Shown here in pieces: positions 57,337-64,000 of a DNA stretch of 64,000 nucleotides. The notes under the pieces were generated by a model. It did not search any database, was not told where the DNA came from, and saw only the letters and a list, made by a program, of their open reading frames with translations. This DNA is from an uncultured Muribaculaceae bacterium (GTDB lineage: Bacteria; Bacteroidota; Bacteroidia; Bacteroidales; Muribaculaceae): assembly GCA_910579845.1 (NCBI GenBank), contig CAJTWL010000004.1:62001-126000 (forward strand), given 5' to 3'. Position numbers and translations under genes: made by a program. The first letter of the stretch is position 1, and the number at the start of each line of letters is the position of its first letter.

Positions 57337-58098
57337 TTAAAGTGATAGTCCGAGCTTATCCATAAAATTGTTTATCAGAGGCATTTTTATCCATAGGGCG
57401 TCAGGAATCACTTTCCACACGCCTGCAAGCAGTCCGTAACGCCAGTCTATATATTGAACTCTCGGATGTTTTACGATTGCTTTGATAATTTGAGGAGTGA
57501 CATATTCCAATGTCATTTCCATGGGATATGATTTATTCTCGTCAAGCAGTGGAGTGCGTATCCATCCGGGACGTATATCCGTGAATATGACCGGCATACG
57601 CTCCTGCGTGGCCCGTTGCTCAAGAGCTGTCATATATGTCGAAGCAAAACGTTTTGATGCGGAGTATGCCGGAATGCTTCCTATTCCGTTTGTACCGGCA
57701 ACACTGGTTATTCCTACAATCTGACCTTTGTGCAGATTGCTGCGGTAATAATTATATGCCGCACACATCATTCGTGCGAATCCTACAGCATTGGTCATCA
57801 CAGTCTCAGTCTCGCTCTGAGGCGTCAGTTCAGGATTCTCCGCTCCTATGCCGGCGACGTGGACATATATGTCCATACCTCCTGTCTTGTTTATCAGCTT
57901 TTCAAGAAGCTCGGGTGCGTTCTGGTGTGTGATGTCTATGGATTCGTATTCTACAAAATCAGGGTATTTCTCTTTCAGTTCATGCAATTTTTTTACATGA
58001 CGGGCCGCAAGCCCGACTTTGACACCTCTCGATGCCAATGCTTCCGCTACCGACAGTCCTATACCTGATGATGCTCCTACTATAATTATTTTTTTCAT
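57337..58098 (-). CDS. Short-chain dehydrogenase/reductase
   Basis: This NAD(P)-dependent oxidoreductase has 253 residues. I start at 58098 (MKKIIIVGASSGIGLSVAEA) because it places the cofactor loop near the N-terminus, as usual. Longer readings from 58119 or 58209 only add unrelated residues and overlap the pheS promoter. The catalytic Ser, Tyr and Lys are in VGITSVAGTNG and AYSASKRFAS. It looks like the SDR group with a hydrophobic C-terminus (GVWKVIPDALWIKMPLI). The substrate is unknown. It is divergent from pheS. Confidence 0.88.
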   Translation of the reverse strand: MKKIIIVGASSGIGLSVAEALASRGVKVGLAARHVKKLHELKEKYPDFVEYESIDITHQNAPELLEKLINKTGGMDIYVHVAGIGAENPELTPQSETETVMTNAVGFARMMCAAYNYYRSNLHKGQIVGITSVAGTNGIGSIPAYSASKRFASTYMTALEQRATQERMPVIFTDIRPGWIRTPLLDENKSYPMEMTLEYVTPQIIKAIVKHPRVQYIDWRYGLLAGVWKVIPDALWIKMPLINNFMDKLGLSL

Positions 58099-58179
58099 GA
58101 CTCTTTTATGTTTGGGCATTATATATACTGTTAACAAACTATAGCGCTTCTTTGATTTCACAATTTCGATAAAAAATAG

Positions 58180-58187
58180 TAAATTTG
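58180..58187 (+). promoter_or_regulatory. Probable -7 element of pheS
   Basis: TAAATTTG matches TAnnTTTG 34 bases before the pheS start. The nearest TTTG (58151-58154) is 25 bases upstream, longer than the usual spacer. Confidence 0.5.
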
Positions 58188-58220
58188 CAAATATCATTAA
58201 AGATTGCATTCTAAGTTATT

Positions 58221-59249
58221 ATGATACTCGAGAAGATTAACGCGTTAAAAGAGGAGATCAATTCTATCTCTGCAGCCGATAAACAGGCTGTGGAGGATTT
58301 ACGCATCAAATATTTAAGTAAAAAGGGATTCATTTCACAGCTTATGGTGGATTTCCGTTCTGTTCCCGCAGAGATGAAGCGGGAGATAGGGCAGAAGATC
58401 AATGAATTGAAAAATCTCGCGACAGATAAGATCAATTCATTGAAAGAGAGTTTTGCAGAGTCCGCTGATTCAGAGATTGAGAATCTTGATCTCACCCGTA
58501 CGGCAACTCCCTATGAACTCGGTACCCGCCACCCGCTGTCGATAGTGAAGAACGAGATGCTTGACATCTTCGCCTCCATGGGTTTCACTATAGCCGAAGG
58601 TCCCGAGATCGAGGATGACTGGCATGTGTTCGAGTCGCTGAATTTTCCTCCCGATCACCCTGCGCGCGACATGCAGGACACATTCTTCATTTCGCGTAAT
58701 CCCGTCGATATTCTCCTGCGCACACACACCTCGTCGGTGCAGACCCGTGTTATGGAGAAAACGGAGCCGCCTATCCGTATCGTATGCCCCGGACGAGTCT
58801 ACAGAAACGAGGCGATAAGTGCGCGTGCCCACTGTTTCTTCCATCAGGTGGAGGGATTATACATCGACAGGAATGTCTCTTTCTCCGATCTTAAGCAGGT
58901 GCTTCTCGGTTTCGCACAGCGTATGTTCGGTCCGGAGACAAATATCAGACTCCGTCCGTCATACTTCCCGTTTACCGAGCCGTCTGCTGAAATGGATATA
59001 AGTTGCGACATTTGCGGTGGCAAAGGCTGCGCGTTCTGCAAAGGCACAGGTTGGGTGGAGATTCTCGGATGCGGAATGGTTGATCCCAATGTGTTGAAGG
59101 CATGCGGTATAGATCCAGAGATATATTCAGGCTATGCATTCGGGATGGGTATCGAACGCATAACCAACCTTAAATATAAGGTCAAGGATCTCAGAATGTT
59201 CAGTGAGAATGATTCACGCTTCCTGCGCGAGTTCGAATCTGCAAGATAA
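58221..59249 (+). CDS. pheS: Phenylalanyl-tRNA synthetase alpha subunit
   Basis: This catalytic subunit of 342 residues charges tRNA-Phe together with PheT. The N-terminal coiled coil (about 1-85) holds the tRNA. The class II core has TAEGPEIEDDW-like text as AEGPEIEDDWHVFESLNFP, HPARDMQDTFF, HTSSVQTRVME and GRVYRNEA. The cysteine-containing ISCDICGGKGCAFCKGTGW and the final GFAMGIER-like GYAFGMGIERITNLKY complete it. The beta subunit gene pheT is not adjacent; nth follows instead. The length and motifs fit a complete gene. Confidence 0.95.
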   Translation: MILEKINALKEEINSISAADKQAVEDLRIKYLSKKGFISQLMVDFRSVPAEMKREIGQKINELKNLATDKINSLKESFAESADSEIENLDLTRTATPYELGTRHPLSIVKNEMLDIFASMGFTIAEGPEIEDDWHVFESLNFPPDHPARDMQDTFFISRNPVDILLRTHTSSVQTRVMEKTEPPIRIVCPGRVYRNEAISARAHCFFHQVEGLYIDRNVSFSDLKQVLLGFAQRMFGPETNIRLRPSYFPFTEPSAEMDISCDICGGKGCAFCKGTGWVEILGCGMVDPNVLKACGIDPEIYSGYAFGMGIERITNLKYKVKDLRMFSENDSRFLREFESAR

Positions 59250-59269
59250 CACAGTTCTATTATTTGCTT

Positions 59270-59908
59270 ATGACTGTAAAGGAAAGATATGAAGGCATTA
59301 TATCCGTTTTCAAGGATATAATGCCTGAACCTAAAACGGAGTTGCATTACGACACTCCGTTTCATCTTTTATTGGCGGTTATTCTTTCAGCACAGTGTAC
59401 CGACAAGAGGATAAACATGGTCACTCCTGCGCTGTTCGAGCGCTTCCCCGATCCTCAGTCGCTCGCTGTGGCTTCCGAAGAGGAGGTTTATGAATATATC
59501 AGAAGTGTCACCTTCCCGAATAACAAGACCCGACATCTCATCAGGGCGGCACGTGTCCTTGTAGACGAGTTTGGCGGCGAGATGCCGGGAGACATAGACA
59601 ATCTGATGAAACTGCCCGGTGTCGGACGTAAGACCGCGAATGTAATGCTTGCCGTAGTCTGGAACAAGGCGGCCATGGCGGTCGATACTCATGTCTTCCG
59701 TGTCAGCAACCGTCTCGGTCTAACCGACAATTCCAAGACTCCATTGGAGACTGAACGTACGTTGGTGAAGAATATCCCCGGGGAGTTGTTGTCGGTGGCT
59801 CATCATTGGCTGATTCTGCACGGTCGTTATGTCTGCAAGGCGCGCAAACCCGAATGTCCGGAATGCGCGTTGCGCCGATATTGCAAAACCGCGCAGAAGG
59901 TCAAATAG
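59270..59908 (+). CDS. nth: Endonuclease III
   Basis: This 212-residue DNA glycosylase/AP lyase removes oxidised pyrimidines. I start at the ATG 59270 (MTVKERYEGII); a TTG six bases earlier is less likely. The helix-hairpin-helix is LPGVGRKTANVML, whose lysine is the nucleophile end of LSAQCTDKRINMVTPALF and the family core. The catalytic aspartate is in AVDTHVFRVSNRLGL. The 4Fe-4S ligands are spaced exactly as C-x6-C-x2-C-x5-C at the end (CKARKPECPECALRRYC). It begins 20 bp after pheS, so the two may be cotranscribed. Confidence 0.95.
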   Translation: MTVKERYEGIISVFKDIMPEPKTELHYDTPFHLLLAVILSAQCTDKRINMVTPALFERFPDPQSLAVASEEEVYEYIRSVTFPNNKTRHLIRAARVLVDEFGGEMPGDIDNLMKLPGVGRKTANVMLAVVWNKAAMAVDTHVFRVSNRLGLTDNSKTPLETERTLVKNIPGELLSVAHHWLILHGRYVCKARKPECPECALRRYCKTAQKVK

Positions 59909-59930
59909 TTTCCGAACACGAAGAAAATTC

Positions 59931-60596
59931 TCATTCGGTGAGAAACGCCTTGTAGCTCATGCGGTTTTGGGCACGCTGCTTCCGCTGCCTGCGTATGCGG
60001 TTGCTTGCGTTGCGCTTGATAGCTTTGAATGTTTTCCGGCGTATTATCTGGTCGGCGCTGTATCTTCCGGGACCAAAGAAGGCGAGTGTCGTGAATATCA
60101 GCGCTGTAAGAATGCATTCCACCCATGATAACGGTATTCCTGCTGCCATCTTTCCGAAAAATATATCTGCCGATGATGCATTTATAATTGATATATCGGG
60201 GAAGAATTTAAAAACAGAGACAATCAGAAGGGCAAGAGCTGATAATGTAGCCGTTATGCGTGTCTGGAACCCGATGACAAATGCAAGACCTATTCCGAAT
60301 GCGAACCATGATGCATGGGATGTGAAACCGTTGAATGTGGCGAAACATATCAGTAGCGCACCTGCAAGACAACGCGCAAGCAGGAGCTTTCCCGACATGA
60401 CCATATTCACGTTTTTGTTGATACCTGATATAATGTTCACAAGTGTCTTGAGTCTCATTGTCCGGATATTCAACTCTATCGGACGGCAACGGCGTGCCAT
60501 TGATGACAGAATCCCGGATTTTATCGCTCCTACAGTCTTTTGCGAAGGATTAACCGAGATAACCTTGGAACAGCTGCTTGTTGTGAACTCATTCAT
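59931..60596 (-). CDS. DoxX-like membrane protein
   Basis: This 221-residue protein has four hydrophobic helices (about 68-165), for example GKLLLARCLAGALLICFATF and SWVECILTALIFTTLAFFGP, in the manner of DoxX-family proteins. A basic tail follows (RRKTFKAIKRNASNRIRRQR). The first 60 residues are polar and could belong to an artificially long start. Internal methionines at residues 33 and 47 are alternatives. It is convergent with nth and has the repeat of the P1 arm type in front. Function is unknown. Confidence 0.65.
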   Translation of the reverse strand: MNEFTTSSCSKVISVNPSQKTVGAIKSGILSSMARRCRPIELNIRTMRLKTLVNIISGINKNVNMVMSGKLLLARCLAGALLICFATFNGFTSHASWFAFGIGLAFVIGFQTRITATLSALALLIVSVFKFFPDISIINASSADIFFGKMAAGIPLSWVECILTALIFTTLAFFGPGRYSADQIIRRKTFKAIKRNASNRIRRQRKQRAQNRMSYKAFLTE

Positions 60597-60613
60597 AGCG
60601 TATCGGTATAAGA

Positions 60614-60650
60614 GTGTGTTAAATTTGGTTTAAAACTCAGCATACTCATG
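60614..60650 (-). repeat. Solitary copy of the P1 outer-arm motif, minus strand
   Basis: Read on the minus strand, GAGTATGCTGAGTTTTAAAC, continuing CAAATTTAACACAC, matches the P1 left arm and flank at 8850 nearly base for base, with one substitution in the first 20 bases. It lies 18-54 bases before the DoxX-like start codon, with no inverted partner. Confidence 0.65.
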
Positions 60651-60744
60651 TTGGAGATGTCGGGTCGCTTGATACTTTTATAACATATTTTAGAGAAAAA
60701 GGTTCTGAATATCATGCGATTTGGTTGCATGCAGTGTAACTATT

Positions 60745-60775
60745 TTTGTTGTCCGGTAAAATTTTACTAAATTAG
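60745..60775 (+). promoter_or_regulatory. Promoter of tdk, probably leaderless
   Basis: TTTG at 60745-60748 and TAAATTAG at 60768-60775 are 19 bases apart; the second differs from TAnnTTTG at one base. Transcription starting 6-8 bases later would begin at or next to the ATG at 60780. Confidence 0.5.
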
Positions 60776-60779
60776 CGAC

Positions 60780-61397
60780 ATGAAGAAACTCGGCAAACTG
60801 TATTTCAGGTATGGAACGATGGGCTCCGCAAAGACAGCCTTGTTGTTGACCACAGCATATAATTTCGAGGAAAGAGGCATGTCCTACCTCTGCCTTAAAC
60901 CTTCGATAGACACACGCGAAAAGAAAAACGTTATTCGCAGCCGCATAGGAATTGAACGTGAATGCCAGTGGATTTATCGCGACACGGATCTCTTCGCCAT
61001 GATCAGCGGGCTTGTCGCTTCCGATACAAATCCTGACTGGATACTCGTCGATGAAGCGCAGTTCCTTCTTGCCGAACAGGTCGATCAGCTGGCTCTTATT
61101 GTCGATAAATTCGGTATCAATGTTATCTGCTACGGTCTGCGTACCGATTTCAGGACAAACCTTTTCGAAGGGTCACGGCGCCTGTTTGAGATCGCCGATA
61201 CCATCGATGAGGTGAAATCGACATGTAACTGCGGTAGAAAAACGATTGTCAACGCCCGTATCGACTCGCGCGGAGAGATAATTACAGAGGGAGATCAGGT
61301 GGAGATAGGCGGGAACGACCGTTATGTGTCAGTGTGCCGAAACTGTTGGCGCAACAAGAAGATAGAGCAGAGCCGCAAAGGTCAGTTGCCTATTTGA
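60780..61397 (+). CDS. tdk: Thymidine kinase, type II
   Basis: This 205-residue salvage enzyme phosphorylates thymidine with ATP in the cytoplasm. The P-loop is YGTMGSAKTALLLTTAY, the Mg-binding motif is LVDEAQFL, and the C-terminal part has the substrate lasso region (RIDSRGEIITEGDQVEIGG). The zinc cysteines are in STCNCGRKT and VSVCRNCWRNKK. It matches the bacterial/human TK1 type in length. The message may be leaderless. Confidence 0.94.
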   Translation: MKKLGKLYFRYGTMGSAKTALLLTTAYNFEERGMSYLCLKPSIDTREKKNVIRSRIGIERECQWIYRDTDLFAMISGLVASDTNPDWILVDEAQFLLAEQVDQLALIVDKFGINVICYGLRTDFRTNLFEGSRRLFEIADTIDEVKSTCNCGRKTIVNARIDSRGEIITEGDQVEIGGNDRYVSVCRNCWRNKKIEQSRKGQLPI

Positions 61398-61522
61398 CGG
61401 TTCCGCCCTGAACAATTTTGACTTTAATCTTATTTTAATGTTAAGGTATCTCTTGTTCAATCTGCATATGGTCGTTCAAACATGTCCGGTTGAAACAAAG
61501 ATACTTGGTAATCAAGGTGCAT

Positions 61523-63208
61523 ATGGAAGATAAGAAAAAAACTAATGAATATAACCCCGGGTCATTGAATCGGTTGTTGGTTGAATCCATAAGGAAGAAC
61601 TGGGATCATCTTGCCCTTTCCGATATGGGTGGTATCAATTATCAGTACAAGGATGTCGCCGAGGTTGTCGAGAAACTTAGGCTTATGTTCAAAGCCGCCG
61701 GCGTCAGGCGTGGCGACCGCGTTGCCATCTGTGGCAGGAATTCATCAAATTGGCTCGCTGTCCTTCTGGCTTGCTTTGCCTCGGGAACGGTTGCAGTGCC
61801 CATACTTCACGAGTTTAAGCCGGACACTATCACTTACCTGTTGAAACACAGCGGTTCCAAACTCCTTTTTGTGGATGCTTCCATCTGGGAGAACCTCGAC
61901 GAGAAAGCACTTCCCGATCTTGTGGGGGCGATATATATAAGTGAATTTGGCATGCCGCTCTCCCGTAGTGAGAGACTTACGGAGGTGCGCAACAATATAA
62001 ACGAGCATTTCGGTAAGGAATATCCGTACAGCTTTACCAAAGAGGATGTGAAGTTTGTCGAGGACAAGCCTGAGGAATTGGCAATTATCAGCTATACAAG
62101 CGGCTCCACGGGTATGTCGAAAGGTGTGATGCTCCCATATCGTTCTTTGTGGAGCAACATACGTTTCTGTCTCGACAATATCAAGTACCTGCATGCCGGT
62201 GACGGAGTGGTGAATATGTTGCCTCTTGCGCATCTTTACGGCATGACGATAGACGCGCTTCATCCCTTCTGCCAGGGATGTCAGATACGCTTCCTGACCC
62301 GTCTCCCCTCACCGAAGGTGATTCTCAATGCCTTCGCGGAGGTAAAGCCGAAGCTTATAATCACAGTCCCTCTAATCCTCGAGAAGATAATAAGAAACAA
62401 GGTCTTCCCCATAATCGAGAAACCGCTGATGAAGGTTCTGTTGCATATCCCTTATGTGGATACGAAACTTCTCGGCAAGATAAAGGATAATCTTTTGCAG
62501 GCGTTCGGCGGTAATTTGCATGAGCTGATAGTCGGAGGCGCACCGCTGAATCCGGATGTGGAGAAATTCCTTGCAAGAATAGATTTCCCTGTTACGGTAG
62601 GTTATGGCATGACTGAGTGCGGTCCTTTGCTGACATATGCTCCGGCAAATGAGACAAAGCCGCATACTGTCGGCAGACTGATGGATCGCATGGAACTGAA
62701 GATAGATTCTCCTGATCCGGAGAATATTCCGGGAAATATATGGGTCAAGGGTATGAATGTCATGCAGGGATATTATAAAAACAAGAATGCCACCCGCGAA
62801 GTGATGCCCGACGATTCCGGATGGATGAATACCGGTGATATGGGTATCATTGACGAAGACGGTTTTATACGGATCATGGGTCGTTCAAAGACAATGATAC
62901 TTGGTCCTTCCGGACAGAATATATATCCCGAAGAGATTGAGGCCAAGCTCAACAATCTTCCCTATGTCGCCGAATCCCTTATTATAGATCATAATGGGGT
63001 GCTCGAGGCACTTGTTTATCCGGATATGGAAAACCTTATCAGTCAGGGTAAGACCCGTGATGAAATTCAGAAGATGATGGATGAGAATCTCGAATTGCTC
63101 AATCAGGATCTGCCCGCCTATAGCAAGGTCAAGAAACTGAAGATGATGAACGAGGAGTTTGAGAAGACACCGAAACGCTCGATCAAGCGCTTCCTGTATC
63201 AGCCTTAG
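61523..63208 (+). CDS. AMP-dependent acyl-CoA synthetase/ligase
   Basis: This 561-residue adenylate-forming enzyme is of the long-chain fatty-acyl-CoA ligase type. I start at ATG 61523 (MEDKKKTNEYNPG); a TTG 33 bases upstream is less likely. The ATP motif is ISYTSGSTGMSKGVMLP, the second core motif is VGYGMTECGPLLTYAP, and the third is SGWMNTGDMGIIDEDG. The C-terminal lysine is in the closing region FEKTPKRSIKRFLYQ. It may activate fatty acids for lipid synthesis. A perfect terminator follows. Confidence 0.92.
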   Translation: MEDKKKTNEYNPGSLNRLLVESIRKNWDHLALSDMGGINYQYKDVAEVVEKLRLMFKAAGVRRGDRVAICGRNSSNWLAVLLACFASGTVAVPILHEFKPDTITYLLKHSGSKLLFVDASIWENLDEKALPDLVGAIYISEFGMPLSRSERLTEVRNNINEHFGKEYPYSFTKEDVKFVEDKPEELAIISYTSGSTGMSKGVMLPYRSLWSNIRFCLDNIKYLHAGDGVVNMLPLAHLYGMTIDALHPFCQGCQIRFLTRLPSPKVILNAFAEVKPKLIITVPLILEKIIRNKVFPIIEKPLMKVLLHIPYVDTKLLGKIKDNLLQAFGGNLHELIVGGAPLNPDVEKFLARIDFPVTVGYGMTECGPLLTYAPANETKPHTVGRLMDRMELKIDSPDPENIPGNIWVKGMNVMQGYYKNKNATREVMPDDSGWMNTGDMGIIDEDGFIRIMGRSKTMILGPSGQNIYPEEIEAKLNNLPYVAESLIIDHNGVLEALVYPDMENLISQGKTRDEIQKMMDENLELLNQDLPAYSKVKKLKMMNEEFEKTPKRSIKRFLYQP

Positions 63209-63241
63209 GGAACGATTTCGAATAATTATCGGTGGATTTAT

Positions 63242-63282
63242 AAATAAAGAGGAGAGAACGCTTCGTTCTCTCCTCTTTATTT
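63242..63282 (+). terminator. Terminator of the acyl-CoA ligase gene
   Basis: A perfect 19-bp inverted repeat (63242-63260 and 63264-63282) with a three-base loop is AT-rich at its ends and can act in both directions. Confidence 0.9.
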
Positions 63283-63373
63283 ATTAAATTAGCAGAATAT
63301 TGCTTGTCATCAGACAATCTCTAATTAATCAGAGTGGCTTTTGAAGCCTCCATAACTATAAAAAACTAATAAA

Positions 63374-64000
63374 ATGAAAACGATTCATGTTCCTGCAGCC
63401 GAAATCCCGGTTCGCGCAGAGGTTGACGTACTCGTTGTCGGCGCCGGTCCTGCGGGACTTATGGCGGCACAGGCTGCCGCCCTTGTGCCCGGTACAAAAG
63501 TGATGCTTATTGAAAACCGCGGTATTCTCGGCGGTAATATGACCATAGGACTTCCGCTTCTCGGATTCCTTGGCAGAAAAGGCAATGTGGTAATCAAGGG
63601 TCTTCCCGGCAAGTTCGTGGAGCGCCTTCAGGAGAAGGGTCTTGCTACACACCATCGCGCATGCCCGCTTCACGTGAGTCTTACAATGATAGATCCCGAG
63701 GGTACAAAGCGTCTCGCTTTCCAGATCATCAAGGAATGCGGCATCGAGCTTCTGATGTATGTGCTGGCTACAGATGTCATAATGGAAGGTAACACTGTCA
63801 AAGGTGTGATCATCGATTCCAAGAAGGGTCGCGAGGCAATACTTGCCAAGAGGGTAGTGGATTGTACAGGTGACGGTGACATAGCTTTCCGTGCCGGTGC
63901 TCCGATGAATTATGGCAATGAGAACGGTATACCGCAGCCGGCGACACTGATGTTCTCGATGCGTGGCGTGGATTCACGCAAGCTTCGCGATGCGGTTGCC
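63374..64000 (+). CDS. FAD-dependent oxidoreductase, N-terminal part
   Basis: This gene runs off the window after 209 codons. It starts MKTIHVPAAEIPVRAEVDVL and has a Rossmann FAD motif LVVGAGPAGLMAAQAA, then IENRGILGGNMTIGLPLLG and DCTGDGDIAFRAGAPMNYG. These fit the FAD_oxidored family, which includes proteins annotated as FAD-dependent dehydrogenases of unknown substrate. No signal peptide is evident. The catalytic C-terminal part cannot be judged here. Confidence 0.85.
   Translation, partial: MKTIHVPAAEIPVRAEVDVLVVGAGPAGLMAAQAAALVPGTKVMLIENRGILGGNMTIGLPLLGFLGRKGNVVIKGLPGKFVERLQEKGLATHHRACPLHVSLTMIDPEGTKRLAFQIIKECGIELLMYVLATDVIMEGNTVKGVIIDSKKGREAILAKRVVDCTGDGDIAFRAGAPMNYGNENGIPQPATLMFSMRGVDSRKLRDAVA

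Overview
The window looks like a stretch of chromosome from a gut-type member of the Bacteroidales. The signs are promoters of the TTTG-N19-TAnnTTTG kind, few Shine-Dalgarno sites, a DUF4494 gene, a pyruvate:ferredoxin oxidoreductase of about 1,195 residues, a glycogen operon of the Bacteroides type (GH133, GT4, GH57), and an OmpA-family porin. The gene repertoire and the family of large palindromes suggest Muribaculaceae, but that family-level guess is inference. I see no transposase, integrase, phage, CRISPR or plasmid gene. Almost everything is core metabolism, so the most unusual material lies in repeats, regulatory DNA and one accessory redox operon.

Layout. 1-5330: the 3' end of the complex I operon (nuoJ tail, nuoK, L, M, N), closed by a strong terminator. 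5497-10468: glycogen/alpha-glucan operon, with a 197-bp palindrome between its second and third genes. 10613-16161, minus strand: an AraC-type regulator followed by five tightly packed genes (exported FISUMP-like protein, lipoprotein aldo/keto reductase, iron alcohol dehydrogenase, flavodoxin-fold protein, exported alpha/beta hydrolase with a Cys nucleophile). 16515-19895, minus strand: YihY membrane protein, RNase P RNA, HdeD-like membrane protein and a cytidylate-kinase-like protein. 19957-28818: unknown protein, exported cyclophilin, a second palindrome, DUF349 protein, SerB, an unrecognised lipoprotein/membrane protein, and a patatin fused to an outer-membrane barrel. 28823-31038, minus strand: apbE-rmuC. 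31097-35041: a tandemly duplicated promoter-like repeat, DJ-1 protein, YigZ, HU, a 29-residue COX24/mS38-like protein, a third palindrome and RNase G. 35118-37714, minus strand: split chromate transporter pair overlapping folC. 38020-44112: DUF4494, YggS, sugar MFS transporter, transketolase, OmpA. 44261-44335: initiator tRNA. 44395-55567: RluA-type synthase, TetR regulator, KAS III-like and FabG proteins, IspD, RecG, DEAD-box helicase, PFOR. 55782-64000: glycerol-1-phosphate dehydrogenase, SDR, PheS, Nth, DoxX-like protein, thymidine kinase, acyl-CoA ligase, and the start of an FAD oxidoreductase.

How it fits together. Complex I, PFOR, transketolase and the glycogen genes describe a saccharolytic anaerobe that stores alpha-glucan and oxidises pyruvate with ferredoxin. 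The KAS III, FabG and acyl-CoA ligase genes and glycerol-1-phosphate dehydrogenase relate to lipid synthesis. The strongest candidate for something undescribed is the set of 190-210 bp imperfect palindromes (8849-9045, 21176-21381, 33190-33382). Two of them share a 27-bp core and begin inside the last codons of the gene before them. Solitary arm sequences lie at 46752, 60614 and perhaps 37072. Nothing was computed beyond reading the sequence, so alignments and spacings were counted by hand.
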